45,163 bases of DNA from Welwitschia mirabilis (GCA_051453625.1 JBOZIK010000001.1:158124160-158169322); one strand, 5' to 3'; counted from the stretch's first letter, positions 22,955-34,610 are shown. The notes: generated by a model from the letters alone, not told the origin. Translations and numbers: made by a program.

Positions 22955-23757
22955 CATTTGGATTTTAGATTCTAGTACATTATTTCATATTTTTCTAGAT
23001 GATTATGTATTCTTCACATAAATAAAGTTTTTAAATCAACATGTTTATTTGGATGATGATTGACAATGTGAAATTAAAGGAGTCAGATTTGTCTTTCTAC
23101 AAAGATTTGATAATAAAATTTTATTACTAAAAGAAGTTTACCATGTATTTTAGATAATAAAAATTCTAATTTTAGTATATTAACTTGATGCTACTTTCAA
23201 TTTTGTATTTTCTAGAGCTAGAGGTAAGAAGATTACAAAAGGAGCCATCATTTTAACATGTAAGTAGAGAGAATGAACTCTATATGCATTGCATGTAGAT
23301 GCACTGGAAGGCATGTGGCTATGACTAATAATCAAAACATATCTTTTTGACATAAGAGGCTTGGGAATTTGAGTGAGATAGTATGAGAGTATTTATATCT
23401 AAAAACCTAATGCCAAAGTTTAATTCTATTTTATTAGATTTTTGTAAAGATTGTGTCATAGCTAAGTTAAACATGTAAACTTTAAGAGATTTATTTCTAG
23501 CAGCTAAAGTAGTTATAAACTTAATATTGTTTACTTTAATATTATTGGATCCATTCTTGTTAAGTTATTAGGAGGTGCTTCTTGGCTTGTCACATCGATG
23601 ATTTTAGTTACAAAATATGGATATTTCTAATTCCTTCTAAAGACATTCTTTAAAAGATTTAAACATTTTAAAATTAGAGGGAAAAAAAAATCTAATTGTT
23701 ATACTAAATTTTTGATGACTTGTAATAGAAGTTAATATACCACTAGAGAGTTGGAAA
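22955..23757 (+). pseudogene. element 3 protease and left part of integrase
   Basis: The protease active site reads WILDSSTLFHIF from 22959; the family has WILDSGASFH, so the active-site Gly is Ser. The pre-integrase zinc region (about 23345-23480) reads stop-HKRLGNLSE, where TGG became TGA, then FCKDCV. The integrase core begins near 23560 with a frame change and contains IDDFSYKIWIFLIPSKD (about 23596-23646, the family's IDDYSRKvWvyflk.K). The frame is cut at 23757 by element 2 and resumes at 30926. Confidence 0.78.
23753..23757 (+). other. target site duplication GGAAA, left copy
   Basis: It directly precedes the element 2 LTR and is identical to 30926-30930. Confidence 0.9.
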
Positions 23758-25175
23758 TATTGGTTCGAGAACCCTAGGGAGGTGAATAGGATTCTAAAAA
23801 AAAATTTAATCGAATAACTTCATAAAAATAACTTTGCTTAAAATGAACACTAATATACTTGTGCAAGTAAATTAAAACTATTTTGAAAAACTAAAGAACA
23901 AAAAGCATAGAAATACTAATGAGAAGCATGGAAGATTTATAGTGATTCAGGAAACCCCATTTTCCACTCTCGATAATTATTTTTTATTCAAGTCTAATTT
24001 GAATCTCCATTAATCTCTTTCTGGGTATTCTAGAGTTACCTGTAGCCTTTACAAATGGACTTTTCTGAGGCTAGGTCTCAACCTTTTGCAAGAAAGTAAA
24101 GTGATGATAATGATGTGCCAAAATGCATAGGTTTCATCTGATCTTTGTCTTAAGAATAGTATTGCTACACTGCTTGAGAAGATGGTACAATCAGAAAGCA
24201 TATAATGCAACTGATTTAACCAAGTATGCAAAGATACCAATAGTTCTTAGTTTGTCTTTGGTCAGGTAAGAGATGCAAATGAGTACAATGAATGATTTCC
24301 AAAAGATTCAAAAGTTGTACAGTGATTTTAACTCTTGACAAATATATAGTGGAAGATTTTTAGGATTTTTACAAGCAAAAAGATCTTCTAATAGACAGAA
24401 AACTAGCTTATAGCAACTAGAAAAATCCTATTTCTGTCATGATCAATCAACTTGTCAAAAGTCCAGTCAACCCCATCTAGGGTTGTCACTTAAATTGACC
24501 ACCCTCATGTTCTTTTAGTTGATCCTTATTCCTTATAACTTTATATCTAATCAACCCCTCAAGGTCTGATCAACCTCTTATTCAATCACCTGCATATTCA
24601 TCTAGTCACCTTCTTGGTTAGGAAAAATTGCAATACTATCTTTTAATCTAGGTTTAGTTAACCCCATAAATGTCTGATCAACTTCTTGTTGACAAAGGAT
24701 GAATGCTACTCTAGGTTTAGTCAAATATTTAGGATTCCAGTTAACCCCTTGATGATCGATTATGAAATTATTAATGCTTAGGTTCAGTCAACCCCTTAGG
24801 AATCTAATCAATCCTTTGATAATTAGTTGTAAAATATTGGATACATAAGTCCAATTAACCTCTCTAAAATCCAGTCAATCCCTTGATGATTGACTAAGAA
24901 GTATCAGATCCATAGATCTTGTCAAATCCTCATCTGTCTAGTCAACCCCTCTAAATTTAGTTCATTTTTTTATAAGATTTAGATGTAGTCAATCCCTTAG
25001 AATTCCAGTCGATCCCATAGAAGGGTATAAAACTTGACAAGTTTAGGATCAAAATGTGACAAATTGTTTCAGCTTCTGACCTATAATGATTTACATTCTC
25101 TACATAAGATACAACATGTTTTATTAAATAAAAAAACATTAGTTTAATATTAATTTGGTAAATAATAACTCAATA
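23758..25175 (-). repeat. 3' LTR of element 2
   Basis: Minus-strand start TATTGAGTTATT at 25175, aligned with TGTTGAGTTATC of the 5' LTR. The end at 23758 reads ...ATA where the 5' LTR has ACA. It carries the repeated GGTCAACC/GGTTGACC-type motifs (24440-25010). A sample alignment with the 5' LTR suggested roughly 15% differences, mostly transitions. Confidence 0.92.
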
Positions 25176-25190
25176 ATATTTTCCTTTGAC
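25176..25190 (-). other. element 2 polypurine tract
   Basis: On the minus strand it reads GTCAAAGGAAAATAT immediately before the 3' LTR, preceded by the TTTGCCATTAAT block shared with elements 1 and 4. It would prime plus-strand DNA synthesis. Confidence 0.85.
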
Positions 25191-25239
25191 ATTAATGGCA
25201 AATTTTTTCTGATCGACCACACTATAATCAGCTAGAGGA

Positions 25240-26760
25240 CAAAGAGATAACCTCGAGTTCATTCCAAAGATGAAGAAAATTATTGAAATTTAAGGGTTTA
25301 GTAAAGATATCAGCAAATTCATGATCTATACTAATAAAATTCATGGATATATTTCCTTTTTCAACTTGATCTCTTAAAAAATGATGTCTTAGTTTAATGT
25401 GTTTAGTTCTAGAATGTTGAACAGGATTTTCAGAAATATTTATTGCATTAGTATTATCACAAAAAATAGAAATCTATTTAAAAAGTACACCAAAATCCTT
25501 TAGCATTTCTTTCATCCCAAGGAGATGAGCATAATAAATCCCTATTGTAATATACTCGACTTCTGTTATTAAAAGGAAGATTGAGTTTTTCTTTTTACTA
25601 TTCTATCCCACTAATCACAATTCTAATAGAAAACAATTACCCTAGTTCTTTTTCTATCATTCTTATACCCAGCACAATCTGCATCACTAAATCCTGCAAG
25701 ATCAAAAGATGTCTCGATTGGATATCACAATCCATAATCACATGTTCCTTTTCTATATCTAACTATTCTATTAATTGCTTGTAGGTGTAATTCTTTTGGT
25801 TTGATTTGATATCTTACACACACATCAATACCAAACATAATATCAGGTCTACTTGCAGTAAGATATAATAAACTTCTAATCATACTTATATAAAGCTTAT
25901 GATCTACCAATTTTCCACTTTCGTGTAGACTGACTTTACAAGAAGTTGACATAGGAGTGTTAGTTATTTTAGCATTTTTTAATCCAAATCATTTGATTAA
26001 ATCCTTTGCATACTTAAATTAAGAAATAAAAATTCCATTCTTTGATTACTTAATCTGTAATTTAAGAAACATTCTAACTTCATCAAGCATGCTCATCTCA
26101 AAATGTATTATCATGATATTTGCAAAATCTTCTGATAAAACTTTGTTAGAGGCACCAAATATGATATCATCCATATAAATTTGTATAATAATAAAATTAT
26201 TTTTCAAGTTCTTAATAAAAAAAAGTTTTATCTACTATTCCATGGATATAACCATTTTCATTTGGAAATGTGGCTAGCTTTTTATACCAATCTCTTGGGG
26301 ATTACTTTAACCCATAGACATCCTTCTTAATTCTATACATATGATTAGATTTATGAGGATCTACAAACCCTTATGGCTATTTTACATACACCTCTTCATT
26401 TAGGGTTCCATTTAAAAGGCACTCTTTACATCCATTTGATACACTTTGATATTCTTAAAAGATGCATAAGATAAAAACATTTTAATGCCATTAAGCCTTG
26501 CAACTAGAGTACATGTATCGCCTATATTAATGCCTTCAATTTGGTTGTAGCCCTGTGCTACTAATATTTCTTTGTTTTTGATGATATTATTTTCCTCATC
26601 ACACTTGTTTTTAAAGATCCACTTAGTCCCAATAACATTTTTATCCTTTGGCCTTTCTACAAGATTTCATACATTACTTCTTTTAAATTGTTGTAACTCA
26701 TCTTGCATGGTCATCATCCATTTTTCATGGGATTCTTATTCTTCAAACTTCTTAGGTTCA
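25240..26760 (-). pseudogene. element 2 reverse transcriptase and RNase H remnant
   Basis: Reading down from 26760: an MM.MQDELQQFKR-like RT start; a GYNQIEGIN-like segment (about 26530-26555); and the catalytic YMDDIIFGA (about 26152-26178), with both catalytic aspartates kept. SLLYLTASRPDIMFGIDVCVRYQ lies at about 25785-25870 (written here as two parts, SLLYLTASRPD and IMFGIDVCVRYQ). RNase H ends with EFADIFTKPLNFNNFL near 25265-25315 and a natural-looking stop near 25245. Nonsense codons and frameshifts interrupt several points. Confidence 0.85.
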
Positions 26761-28260
26761 ATTTGTGAAACATAACAAATGTGGGCACAGAATTTCTTCA
26801 TAAAGTTCCTTGTCCTAATCTTTGAGTTAACTTCTTTAATAATGGACCCTAAAGGATGATCTTTTAGCTCTTTAAACTTTTTAGTAGTGACTTCTTTTTT
26901 AGGAACTTCTTCTTCTTTTTTAGTAGAAGTTTCTTTTATTGTGAGAAGGCTTGGAGCTATGTTGTTTTCATCACTAGAAGGGATATATTTTATGCTAACA
27001 TCATCTATTTGCACATTTATTGATTCTTCCATAGTTAAGCTTCTTTTGTTGAAAACATGATAAGCTCTACTTCTAGTTGAATATCCCAAAAATATTGCTT
27101 CATTAGCCTTAGATTCAAATTTGGTTAGTTGTTCTCTATCTTTAAATACATAACACTTACTCTCGAAGACTTTAAAATAAGAAACATTTGGTTATCTTCC
27201 TTTTTACAACTCATACAGTATTTTATCCATTCCAGGTCTAAGGTAAAGTCTGTTTATGATATAACACATAATGCTAATAGCTTCAACCCAAAACGATTTT
27301 GAAACCTCCTTATCATTCAACATTATTCTTAGCATTTCTTGGAGGAAACTATTCTTTCTCTTAGCAATTCCATTTTGTTGAGGTGTTTTAAAGGCAAAGA
27401 ATTTGATGATCAATACTATTGTCAATATAATACTTTTCAAATAAATGGTTTTCAAACTCACCACCATGATCACTTTTTATTTTCTTTATGGTATAGCTTT
27501 TCTCGTTTTAAATTTTATTGCATATTTCAACCCAATATTTATATGTTTCAGATTTATTTGAAAGAAAGGCAACCCATGTATATCTTAAAAAATCATTAAT
27601 TATAGTTAGAAAATAGTGTTTGGCTTTTAAACTTTGAGTTTAAGCTAATTCTACCAAGTCCATATGAATAAGTTCTAAAGGCATGATTATGAAAACTTAA
27701 TTTTTATTCTTTTGTGATGTTCTTATTTGTTTTCCTTTTTGGCATGCATCACAAAAACCATGTTTTTTAACATTTATTTTTGGAATTCCTTTGACAAGTT
27801 TGTTTCTAGTAATTATTTTTAAATTATTGTAATTCACATGAACTAAATGTTTATGCCAAATCTCTTCTTGATTAACATAAGAAAAACAACAAGTGAAAAC
27901 AAATTCATCAATGCTATAGACATTATCTATTCTATTTGCTCTGAGAATAATATCATTCATTTTGTCATGTCTAACTTCACATTTAGTACTATCAAAAATG
28001 ACCTTATGAGCTTTGTCATAAATTTAACTAATGCTAAATAAATTATGCTTTCAACCATTAACATAGAAAACTTCATTTATTTTAGGTAAGTTACCTCCAC
28101 CGATGTTTTTGATTCCTTCAATTTTGGGTCTTCTATTATCACGGAAAGTAAGTTCTCCTCCATCAAAGTCATTTAGCTATTTGAATTTAGACTTTCCTCT
28201 CATCTTATGCTGAGAGTAGCCACTATTCAAATATCAGCTAGTGCTATTTAAAACCTTGAA
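26736..28260 (-). pseudogene. element 2 protease and integrase remnant
   Basis: From 28240 downward: protease motif YLNSGYSQH, where the catalytic Asp of LDSG is Asn. The pre-integrase zinc domain lies at 27760-27890 (IWHKHLVHVNYNNL, FCDACQKGKQIR), an HHCC-like set. The core has HMDLVEL (about 27660), KSDHGGEFENHLF with the second Asp intact (about 27425-27465), and PQQNGIAKRKNS, where the catalytic Glu is Lys (about 27350). The C-terminal region includes GYSTRSRAYHVFNKRSLTM (27035-27089). Several stops and frame changes occur. Confidence 0.85.
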
Positions 28261-28389
28261 ACCTATTTGAATTAAAAGACTTTTTAAATTATTAGCTTTC
28301 ACCCATTTAATCCTTTTAATCTAATGTAATACACCTTCTCTTGGAATAATTTTAAATGGAAAGGTACTAACTGAATTGAAAAGTAACAT

Positions 28390-29436
28390 CAATTTTCTAG
28401 CATTACAAAATAGCTTTGAATGACCTGATTTACTACAAAAATAACATGTAACTTAGAAATAAAATTATTTTGCCAAGTAGCAATAAATTATAATGTCTTT
28501 AACTTTCTTTGTTCTGTCTTGTTATTCGAACACACATTTGCTATGTATCCAAAGCCTTTGCATGCATAACATTGGATTTCTTTCCTTTTGTCTCAATCTT
28601 TTCTAAACTTTGAGTAATCTCTTTTTATTCCTCTACTAGACTCACCTTCTTTCGTTCTTATGTGCAAAAATTTCTTAAATCTTCTTGCTAGTAGAGCAAC
28701 TTCATTATTATCAAAATATTCATCTAATTTTTCTAACCTGTACTCTTTCTACATACATTTCAAAGAAATACCCTTTTTATATCTTTAGAAAACTTTAATT
28801 CGTAAGTTTGTAAATTACCTTGTAATTATTCAAGTGCCATCATGTTGATCTTCTTTCTTTCTTCGATTATAGTGACTTTTGGATCAAATCTTTTTGAAAG
28901 GAATTTCAGCACTTTTTGAAAAACCTTTTCCTCATCCATTCTTTCACCTGGACTTGTCATAAAATTTATGATATCAGTAAGTCTAGCAAAGAATTCCTGT
29001 AAAGTATCCTCCTCATCCATATAAATGTCTTTGAATTTAGAAACAAGCATTTGGAGTTTGACTTGCTTGACGATGGATGTCCTTTATGTGCAACTTCAAG
29101 GATGTTCCATGCTTCTTTTGCATGTTTACAATTTACAATTGATTTGAATTTGTTTGTACATACTGCATAAAAAACAGCATTAAGAGCATGGGCATCTATG
29201 GTAGCTTTGGATCTATCAGTGGGGGTTCCTTAGTCTTGGATTTTTGGAAATACAATGGTATTACCATGGGCATTGGTAGCCAGAGTAGGCATAGTATGTT
29301 CATTATAAATGACTTCTTCAATGTCTGCATCTAGAGATCTAAGAAAGATTCTCATATGGGCTTTTCAATACACATAGTTTAACCCATTAACTATGGGTAA
29401 ATGACCAGTGAAAAAACCATTTAAAGGATTACTCAT
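28390..29436 (-). pseudogene. element 2 gag remnant
   Basis: An ATG at 29436 opens MSNPLNGFFTGHLPIVNG, then LNYVY-stop-KAHMRIFL, matching the UBN2-type gag start (YaYWKarMriFL) with TGG changed to a stop. The middle part is open for 74 codons (28826-29050), with FFARLTDIINFMTSPGE and EKVFQKVLKFLSKRFDPKV. A complete CCHC zinc knuckle, CYFCSKSGHSKLFC, lies at about 28403-28450 and would bind the RNA genome. Stops and frame changes separate the parts. Confidence 0.82.
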
Positions 29437-29483
29437 TTTTGAATTCTAGAGCCTAGACTTGTGAAGATATAACATGGATTCTA

Positions 29484-29499
29484 CCAAGCTCTGATATCA
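29484..29499 (-). other. element 2 primer binding site
   Basis: The minus strand reads TGATATCAGAGCTTGG, one base from TGGTATCAGAGC, the initiator tRNA-Met site, two bases inside the 5' LTR. Confidence 0.9.
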
Positions 29500-29501
29500 A
29501 A

Positions 29502-30925
29502 TGTAGGATCAAGAATCCTAGAGGAGGGGAGTGAACAGGATTTTGAAAAAAAAAATTAATGAAATAACTTCACAGAAATAAGTTTACTTGAAATGAACAT
29601 TAAAATACTTATGCAAGTAAACTAAAACTATTCTAAAAAACTAAAGAATAGAAATCATAGAAATACCAATGAGAAGCACACAAGATTTATAATGGTTCAA
29701 GAAATCCCCTACTCCACTCTTGATGATCAGCTTCTATCTAAGTCTGATTTGAATCTTTGTTAATCTCTTTCCAAGTATTCTAGGTTTACTTGTAACCTTT
29801 ACAAATGGACTTTTCTAAGGCTCAGTCTTAACCTTTTGCAAGAAAGCAAAGTGGTAATAATGGTGTATCAAGATGCATAAACTTCACTTGATATTTGGAT
29901 CAAGAATAGTATTGCTACACTGCTTGAGAAGATGGTATAATCCAAAAGTGTATAGTGCAACTGATTTAATCAAGTATGCAAATATACCAAGAATTCTTGG
30001 TTTGTCTTTGATCAGGTTGCAGATGCTAATGAGTACAATGAATGATTTCCAAAAGATTCAAAAGTGGTATAGTGATTTTGACTTTAGCAAGTATATAGTG
30101 GAAGACTTTTAAAGTTTCTATAAGTAAAAATATTTTTCAACAAACAAAAAACTACCTCATAACAACTGAAAAAATCCCATTTTCATCATGACCATTCGAT
30201 CCCTCAAAAGTCTAGTTACTACATCTGGTACTATTACTGAAGTCGGTTGCCATCATGTTCTTTCAGTTAATCTCTATTTCTTATGGATCCATGTCTGNNN
30301 NNNNNNNCTCTCAGGGTTTAATCGACTACTTATCTAGTCACCCGCATATTCATCTGGTTACCCTCTTGGTCAAGAAAAATTACAACACTGTTTTTTACTC
30401 TAGGTCTAGTTGACCTTATAAATGTTCGATCAACCCCTTGCTGACAAAGGGTGAATGCTACTTCAAGTCTGATCGATCCCTCAGGAATCCAGTTGACCCA
30501 TTAACAATCAATTATGAAAGTGTTGATGCTCAAGTTCGATCGACCCCTTAGGAATCTCATTGATCCTTGATGATCGGTTGTAAAGTATTGGATGCATAGG
30601 TTCAGTCAACCTCTCTGGAATCCAATTGACCGCTTAATGATTGGCTAAGAAGTATTGGATGCACAGGTCCAGTTGACCCCTCACTTGTTCAGTCAACCCC
30701 TCTGAATTTAGTTCATTTTTGTATAAGATTTAGGTGCAGTTGACCCCTTAGAAGTCCAGTTGATCCCTCAGGAGGATATAAAAACTGATAGGTTCAGGAT
30801 TAAAATGTAACAAATTGTTTCAGCTTATGACCTACAATGATTAACATTTTCTACACAAGATATAACATGTTTTTCTAAATAGAAAATATTAGTTTGACAT
30901 CAATTTGGTAAATGATAACTCAACA
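29502..30925 (-). repeat. 5' LTR of element 2
   Basis: It starts TGTTGAGTTATC at 30925 and ends GATCCTACA at 29502 on the minus strand (TG...CA). It aligns with 23758-25175. The U3 part (30200-30780) holds many GGTCAACC/GGTTGACC-type motifs. A 10-N gap lies inside at 30298-30307. Confidence 0.92.
30298..30307. other. assembly gap, 10 N
   Basis: It lies inside the 5' LTR of element 2. Alignment with the 3' LTR suggests that the true missing sequence is short. Confidence 0.9.
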
Positions 30926-30930
30926 GGAAA
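30926..30930 (+). other. target site duplication GGAAA, right copy
   Basis: Identical to 23753-23757. The integrase frame of element 3 resumes here. Confidence 0.9.
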
Positions 30931-33150
30931 TACTTTGTAGGAATTATGGAATTGTCCATACTAGGATACCACCATACACTCCTTAAAATAATGAAATAGC
31001 TAAAAGACATAATGAAACAATTTTGGAAAGACTATCTTCATTGTCATAGCATTCTAAAGTGCTAAAACACTCTTGGGAAGAAGTAGCAGTAATTGCCATT
31101 TATCTCGTAAGGTCTGCTTACGCTGCTCTTAAAGGTAACCTTCTAAAGTTTGTTTAGAGTGGAGGAATACCTTTTTTTACTTACCTAGGGGTATTTGATG
31201 GAAAAGCCTATCTACACATTTAGAATACAATAAAGTTGGATAAATATATTAAAAAATGTTTGTTTCTGGGATATGGTAGTAATAATCTTGATCATAGGCT
31301 GTGGGATTCTATAGATGGGAAAGTGATCAGATCTTAGGATTTTGTCTTTCATGAAGACCAAATGCTTTATAGAGTATAGGAAAAAGATGAAATCTATACT
31401 TCTAACATTTCTATTAGATATTCTAGAATTTCATATGGGAATAATGATGAAAATGATGAAGCTGACATGATTTATCTAATAATGATAATGAAGAAGAAAA
31501 TATTTATCTTAATGTACAATTTTTTGATTTTTCAGATAGTGAGAATGTAGAGCCACTTGTACATAAGGTTGGGAGGTCTACTCATCCAACTAGGTCACTT
31601 GTTAAGTATTATCCATCTTTACATTATATTTTGTATACTAATAAAAGAAAACTTAAAAATGTTTAAAAAAGCTATTTGGTCTTCTGATGCTAAAAGATGG
31701 AAATCTACTATGGAAGAAGAGTTGGAAGCTTTAAAGCATAATAACACTTGGAAAATGCCTCCTTTACCTCTTGGGAAGTGAGCATTATCTAACAAAGTGG
31801 TAAATAGAATTAAGAACAAGGCAAATAGGAAGAATCATTACAAGATGAGGCTAGTTATAAAGGGTTTTGGATAGAAACCTAGTTTTAGATTTTCATTAAA
31901 ATATTTTCCCCTGTTGTAATATTCTTCAATTCATATCATTCTATCTTTTGTTGTTATCTTCAATCTTGAGTTGGAGTACCTAGGTATTAAAAATGCTTTT
32001 TCATGTAGTGATTTAAAAGAACTGATATACATGAAAGTCCTTGAAGGATGTAATGCCAATAGAAAAAAACTTAGTTCACAAGTTGAAGAGAAGGTTGTAT
32101 GGGTTGAGGTAAGCATCTAGGAAATGGTACAAAAACTTTAACAGCTTAAAGTGTGATAGATGTGATGTAGATCATTACATGTACCTTTATGAATAAGCTT
32201 TTGATAAGATAAAAATTTACCATTATATGTTGATAAACATGTTAATTACAACAAATGATGTTCATGAAATTAGAAGGTTGAAAAAGCAGATGGGAAAGCA
32301 TTTTGCTACAAAAGACTTAGGCACTGCAAAATAAATTCTTGGTATGCAAATTTCTAAAGATAGATCATAAGGCAAGTTATGGCTAATCTAGGCAGATTAC
32401 ATCGGTAAGGTTTTAAAATGCTTTAGCATGGCTGATTGTACTCCTATTAGCATTCCTTTGGTGAGCCATTTTTAGTTGTCTTTGAAGGATTGCCCACAAT
32501 CTAAGGAGGATCATAGAAAGATGCAAGATATTCCCTATACTTATGTACTTGGGAGTCTTATGTATGCTATGGTTTGTACAAAACCAAATATTTCTTATGT
32601 AGTGGGAGTTATCTCAGGCTTTATGAGCGATCCTGAACCTAAACATTAGGAAGTTGTTAAATAGTATTGCACCATTTCAAAGGAATGCAAGATTATTGTT
32701 TATGCTTCCATCATAATTGTTTGGATGTAATTGGCTTTGTTAATGCTAATTGTGTAGTTTATAGGGATAGCAAAAGGTTTACTACTAGCTACATATTTCT
32801 AGTGGGAGGTAGTCCTATTAGTTAGATGTCTCGTTTATAGAGGGACATTGCTTTACCTACCCCAAAATGAGAATACATTGCTTTGGCCAAAGCAAGTAAA
32901 GGAATAATTTGGCTGAAACGATCACTTTGTTGGTTTGGATTGAAACAATCATGATATGTGATTTATTATGATTATTAAAGTGCCATTCATTTGCTAAGAA
33001 TGTAGCTTATCATGTGAAGACAAAGCATATTGATAAAAGGTACCATTTTATCAAGCAGGGACTAGAGCAAAGAAAGTTGAGTAATCAAGGGTGCATACAT
33101 AGGCAAATATTGCAAATTTTTTGACCAACTCAGTGACAAGAGTGAAATAT
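30926..33150 (+). pseudogene. element 3 right part of integrase, RT and RNase H
   Basis: The integrase resumes with a CRNYGI segment and a PPYTP-stop-NNEIAKRHNE motif (30940-31020). The stop is a former glutamine and the catalytic Glu is Lys. The RT start AKRWKSTMEEELEALKHN is at 31691-31744. The catalytic motif near 32215-32240 is YVD followed by a frame change, then MLITTNDVHEIRRLKKQMG (32234-32290). ILGMQISKDRS lies near 32336-32370. RNase H includes SLMYAMVCTKPNISY (32551-32600) and VKTKHIDKRYHFIKQ (33012-33057). The gene is dead. Confidence 0.82.
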
Positions 33151-33346
33151 CAATTGACTTGTAATGTATATTTGGAGCCGTGATCTAGAAGCTTGGAAGC
33201 AAGCATCTCTTGTAGTGGCATAAGGAGCTATTCTTGAAGACATGCCAAGTTTGTCTTCAAGTGGAATAGCATTGATAATAAAGCCAAATTTGGTAATTTG
33301 AATGTTGTAACATAATGTTTTACACTGACCCCTTTGTAATGTTGTA

Positions 33347-33357
33347 AAAGGAGAGTA
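33347..33357 (+). other. element 3 polypurine tract
   Basis: AAAAGGAGAGTA ends immediately before the 3' LTR start TGTTATTAAC. Confidence 0.7.
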
Positions 33358-33628
33358 TGTTATTAACTATTTAGGGTTTTATTTAAAAAGAAAAACTGTA
33401 GTCTGAGTTGGCTTGAAAACCCTAACCCTAAACCGACTTAAAGGTTGCTTAGGGGTTGGGTTTGTAATTGGTTTTTTCGCTCCTTGAAGAAGATAAAAAT
33501 CTCTGTCTACTTCCTATGGTTTTTTCCCACAAGGGCTTCCACATAAATTCTTTATGATTGTGTTCTTTTTTTAATTGCTATTTCAATTTTTGTAGCACTG
33601 ATCTATGGTTGAAATTTGTAACCAAAAC
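33358..33628 (+). repeat. 3' LTR of element 3
   Basis: A 271-base sequence starting TGTTATTAAC and homologous to 20716-20978. It contains AAACCCTAA-type (telo-box) sequence at 33417-33432. The right end is uncertain by about 5 bases. Confidence 0.8.
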
Positions 33629-34309
33629 TAGTTTAATAATTAGTTGAGCTTCTACCAATCAATCCACAGAATCAACTTGAGGATATAATAATCCTTAGGA
33701 CCGTTAGACTTTAGAACATCCTATGGTTCTATAGATAACTACCACACAAACTACATTACTAATGCAAATAGAAAAAAACCATAATTAGTTATACATAATT
33801 AAACTCCAAATTGATTATCTATTTACAAGACATAATACATTACTCATGAAGACACTGCTCTAATAAGTGACTTATCATATACCATGACTGCTTTGATTCA
33901 TAACCCATGTATGGAAGTTTATTACAATGTTATATCTTATTACTTGCATTAATATTCAATTCAAGATTTCCACAATTATCATTATCTTTCGTTCTTTTAA
34001 GCAGTTTGGCATTACAAGGGTTATCTCCATGATTTCACCTCCTTTCCCTTTTTCTACTACATTTGCTCTTGCATCCATAACACTTCCTTCTTTGCTCGAA
34101 ACAAGGTTGTCAAATCATTGACACAATTTTTGTGCGTGACTCTAACTAGTGTTATTAGGTCTTGTTACCCTCCTTGGAATATCTACGTTATAACTATACA
34201 AGTGTTACATGTACTATGATATTGTGAATATAAGCATGAATGTATCAATAATCATAAAGTGTTATAAATAGTTATGTAACGTTTTGTTTCTAACATGTGG
34301 CAAATGCTC
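33629..34309. other. intergenic sequence, no recognised feature
   Basis: No gene or repeat recognised. A 64-codon plus-strand reading frame at 33927-34121 has no family resemblance. Confidence 0.4.
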
Positions 34310-34610
34310 TAAGTTACATAATAGTGGATTTTGAACTCAAAACATTAAAGTAACCATGCCTCCCTCTAGAAGTACAACCATCATGACTGCCCAAATGAAT
34401 GATTTCATTATGCCTAAGGCTTCATGGTATGCCAAACAAGGTACTCAAAGAGTTCATCCTATGACCTTTTTGGACCAATGTGGTGTGACTAAGCAAGGAA
34501 TGTATGATGTCTTATAAGCAGTATCTAATATAATATTTGTAGACCAAAGTACCATTAAGTATGAGTGTCAGTTGGGTCTATACAGTCCTATGTAGCTCAT
34601 TCACCACGTA
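34310..34610 (+). repeat. dispersed repeat, copy B
   Basis: It contains 'gaactcaaaacatt', 'cccaaatgaatgattt', 'aaggcttcatggtatgcc' and 'gagtgtc', in the same order as copies A (16650), C (39390) and D (39900, inverted). It lies about 900 bases beyond the stop codon of the GUX gene. Confidence 0.55.

Larger units (their letters stand above)
23758..30925 (-). mobile_element. complete Ty1/copia retrotransposon, element 2, nested in element 3
   Basis: It is 7168 bases and reads on the minus strand from 30925 to 23758: 5' LTR, primer binding site, gag, protease, integrase, RT, RNase H, polypurine tract, 3' LTR. Both LTRs (1424 and 1418 bases) align end to end, and a perfect GGAAA duplication flanks the element. 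Stops and frameshifts in all domains show that it is dead. It belongs to the same family as elements 1 and 4. Confidence 0.95.
20716..33628 (+). mobile_element. Ty1/copia retrotransposon, element 3, split by element 2
   Basis: Two short related sequences (20716-20978 and 33358-33628) act as LTRs. The first is followed by a tRNA-Met primer binding site and the second is preceded by a polypurine tract. Between them lie gag, protease, integrase, RT and RNase H remnants in copia order, plus strand. Element 2 interrupts the integrase at 23753-30930. Without the insert the element is about 5.7 kb, including 666 N. No matching target duplication was seen outside the LTRs, consistent with great age. 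Confidence 0.85.

Noticed and set aside
24049-24240. 63-codon minus-strand reading frame
   Set aside because: It lies inside the 3' LTR of element 2, and the matching stretch of the 5' LTR is not conserved as a protein.
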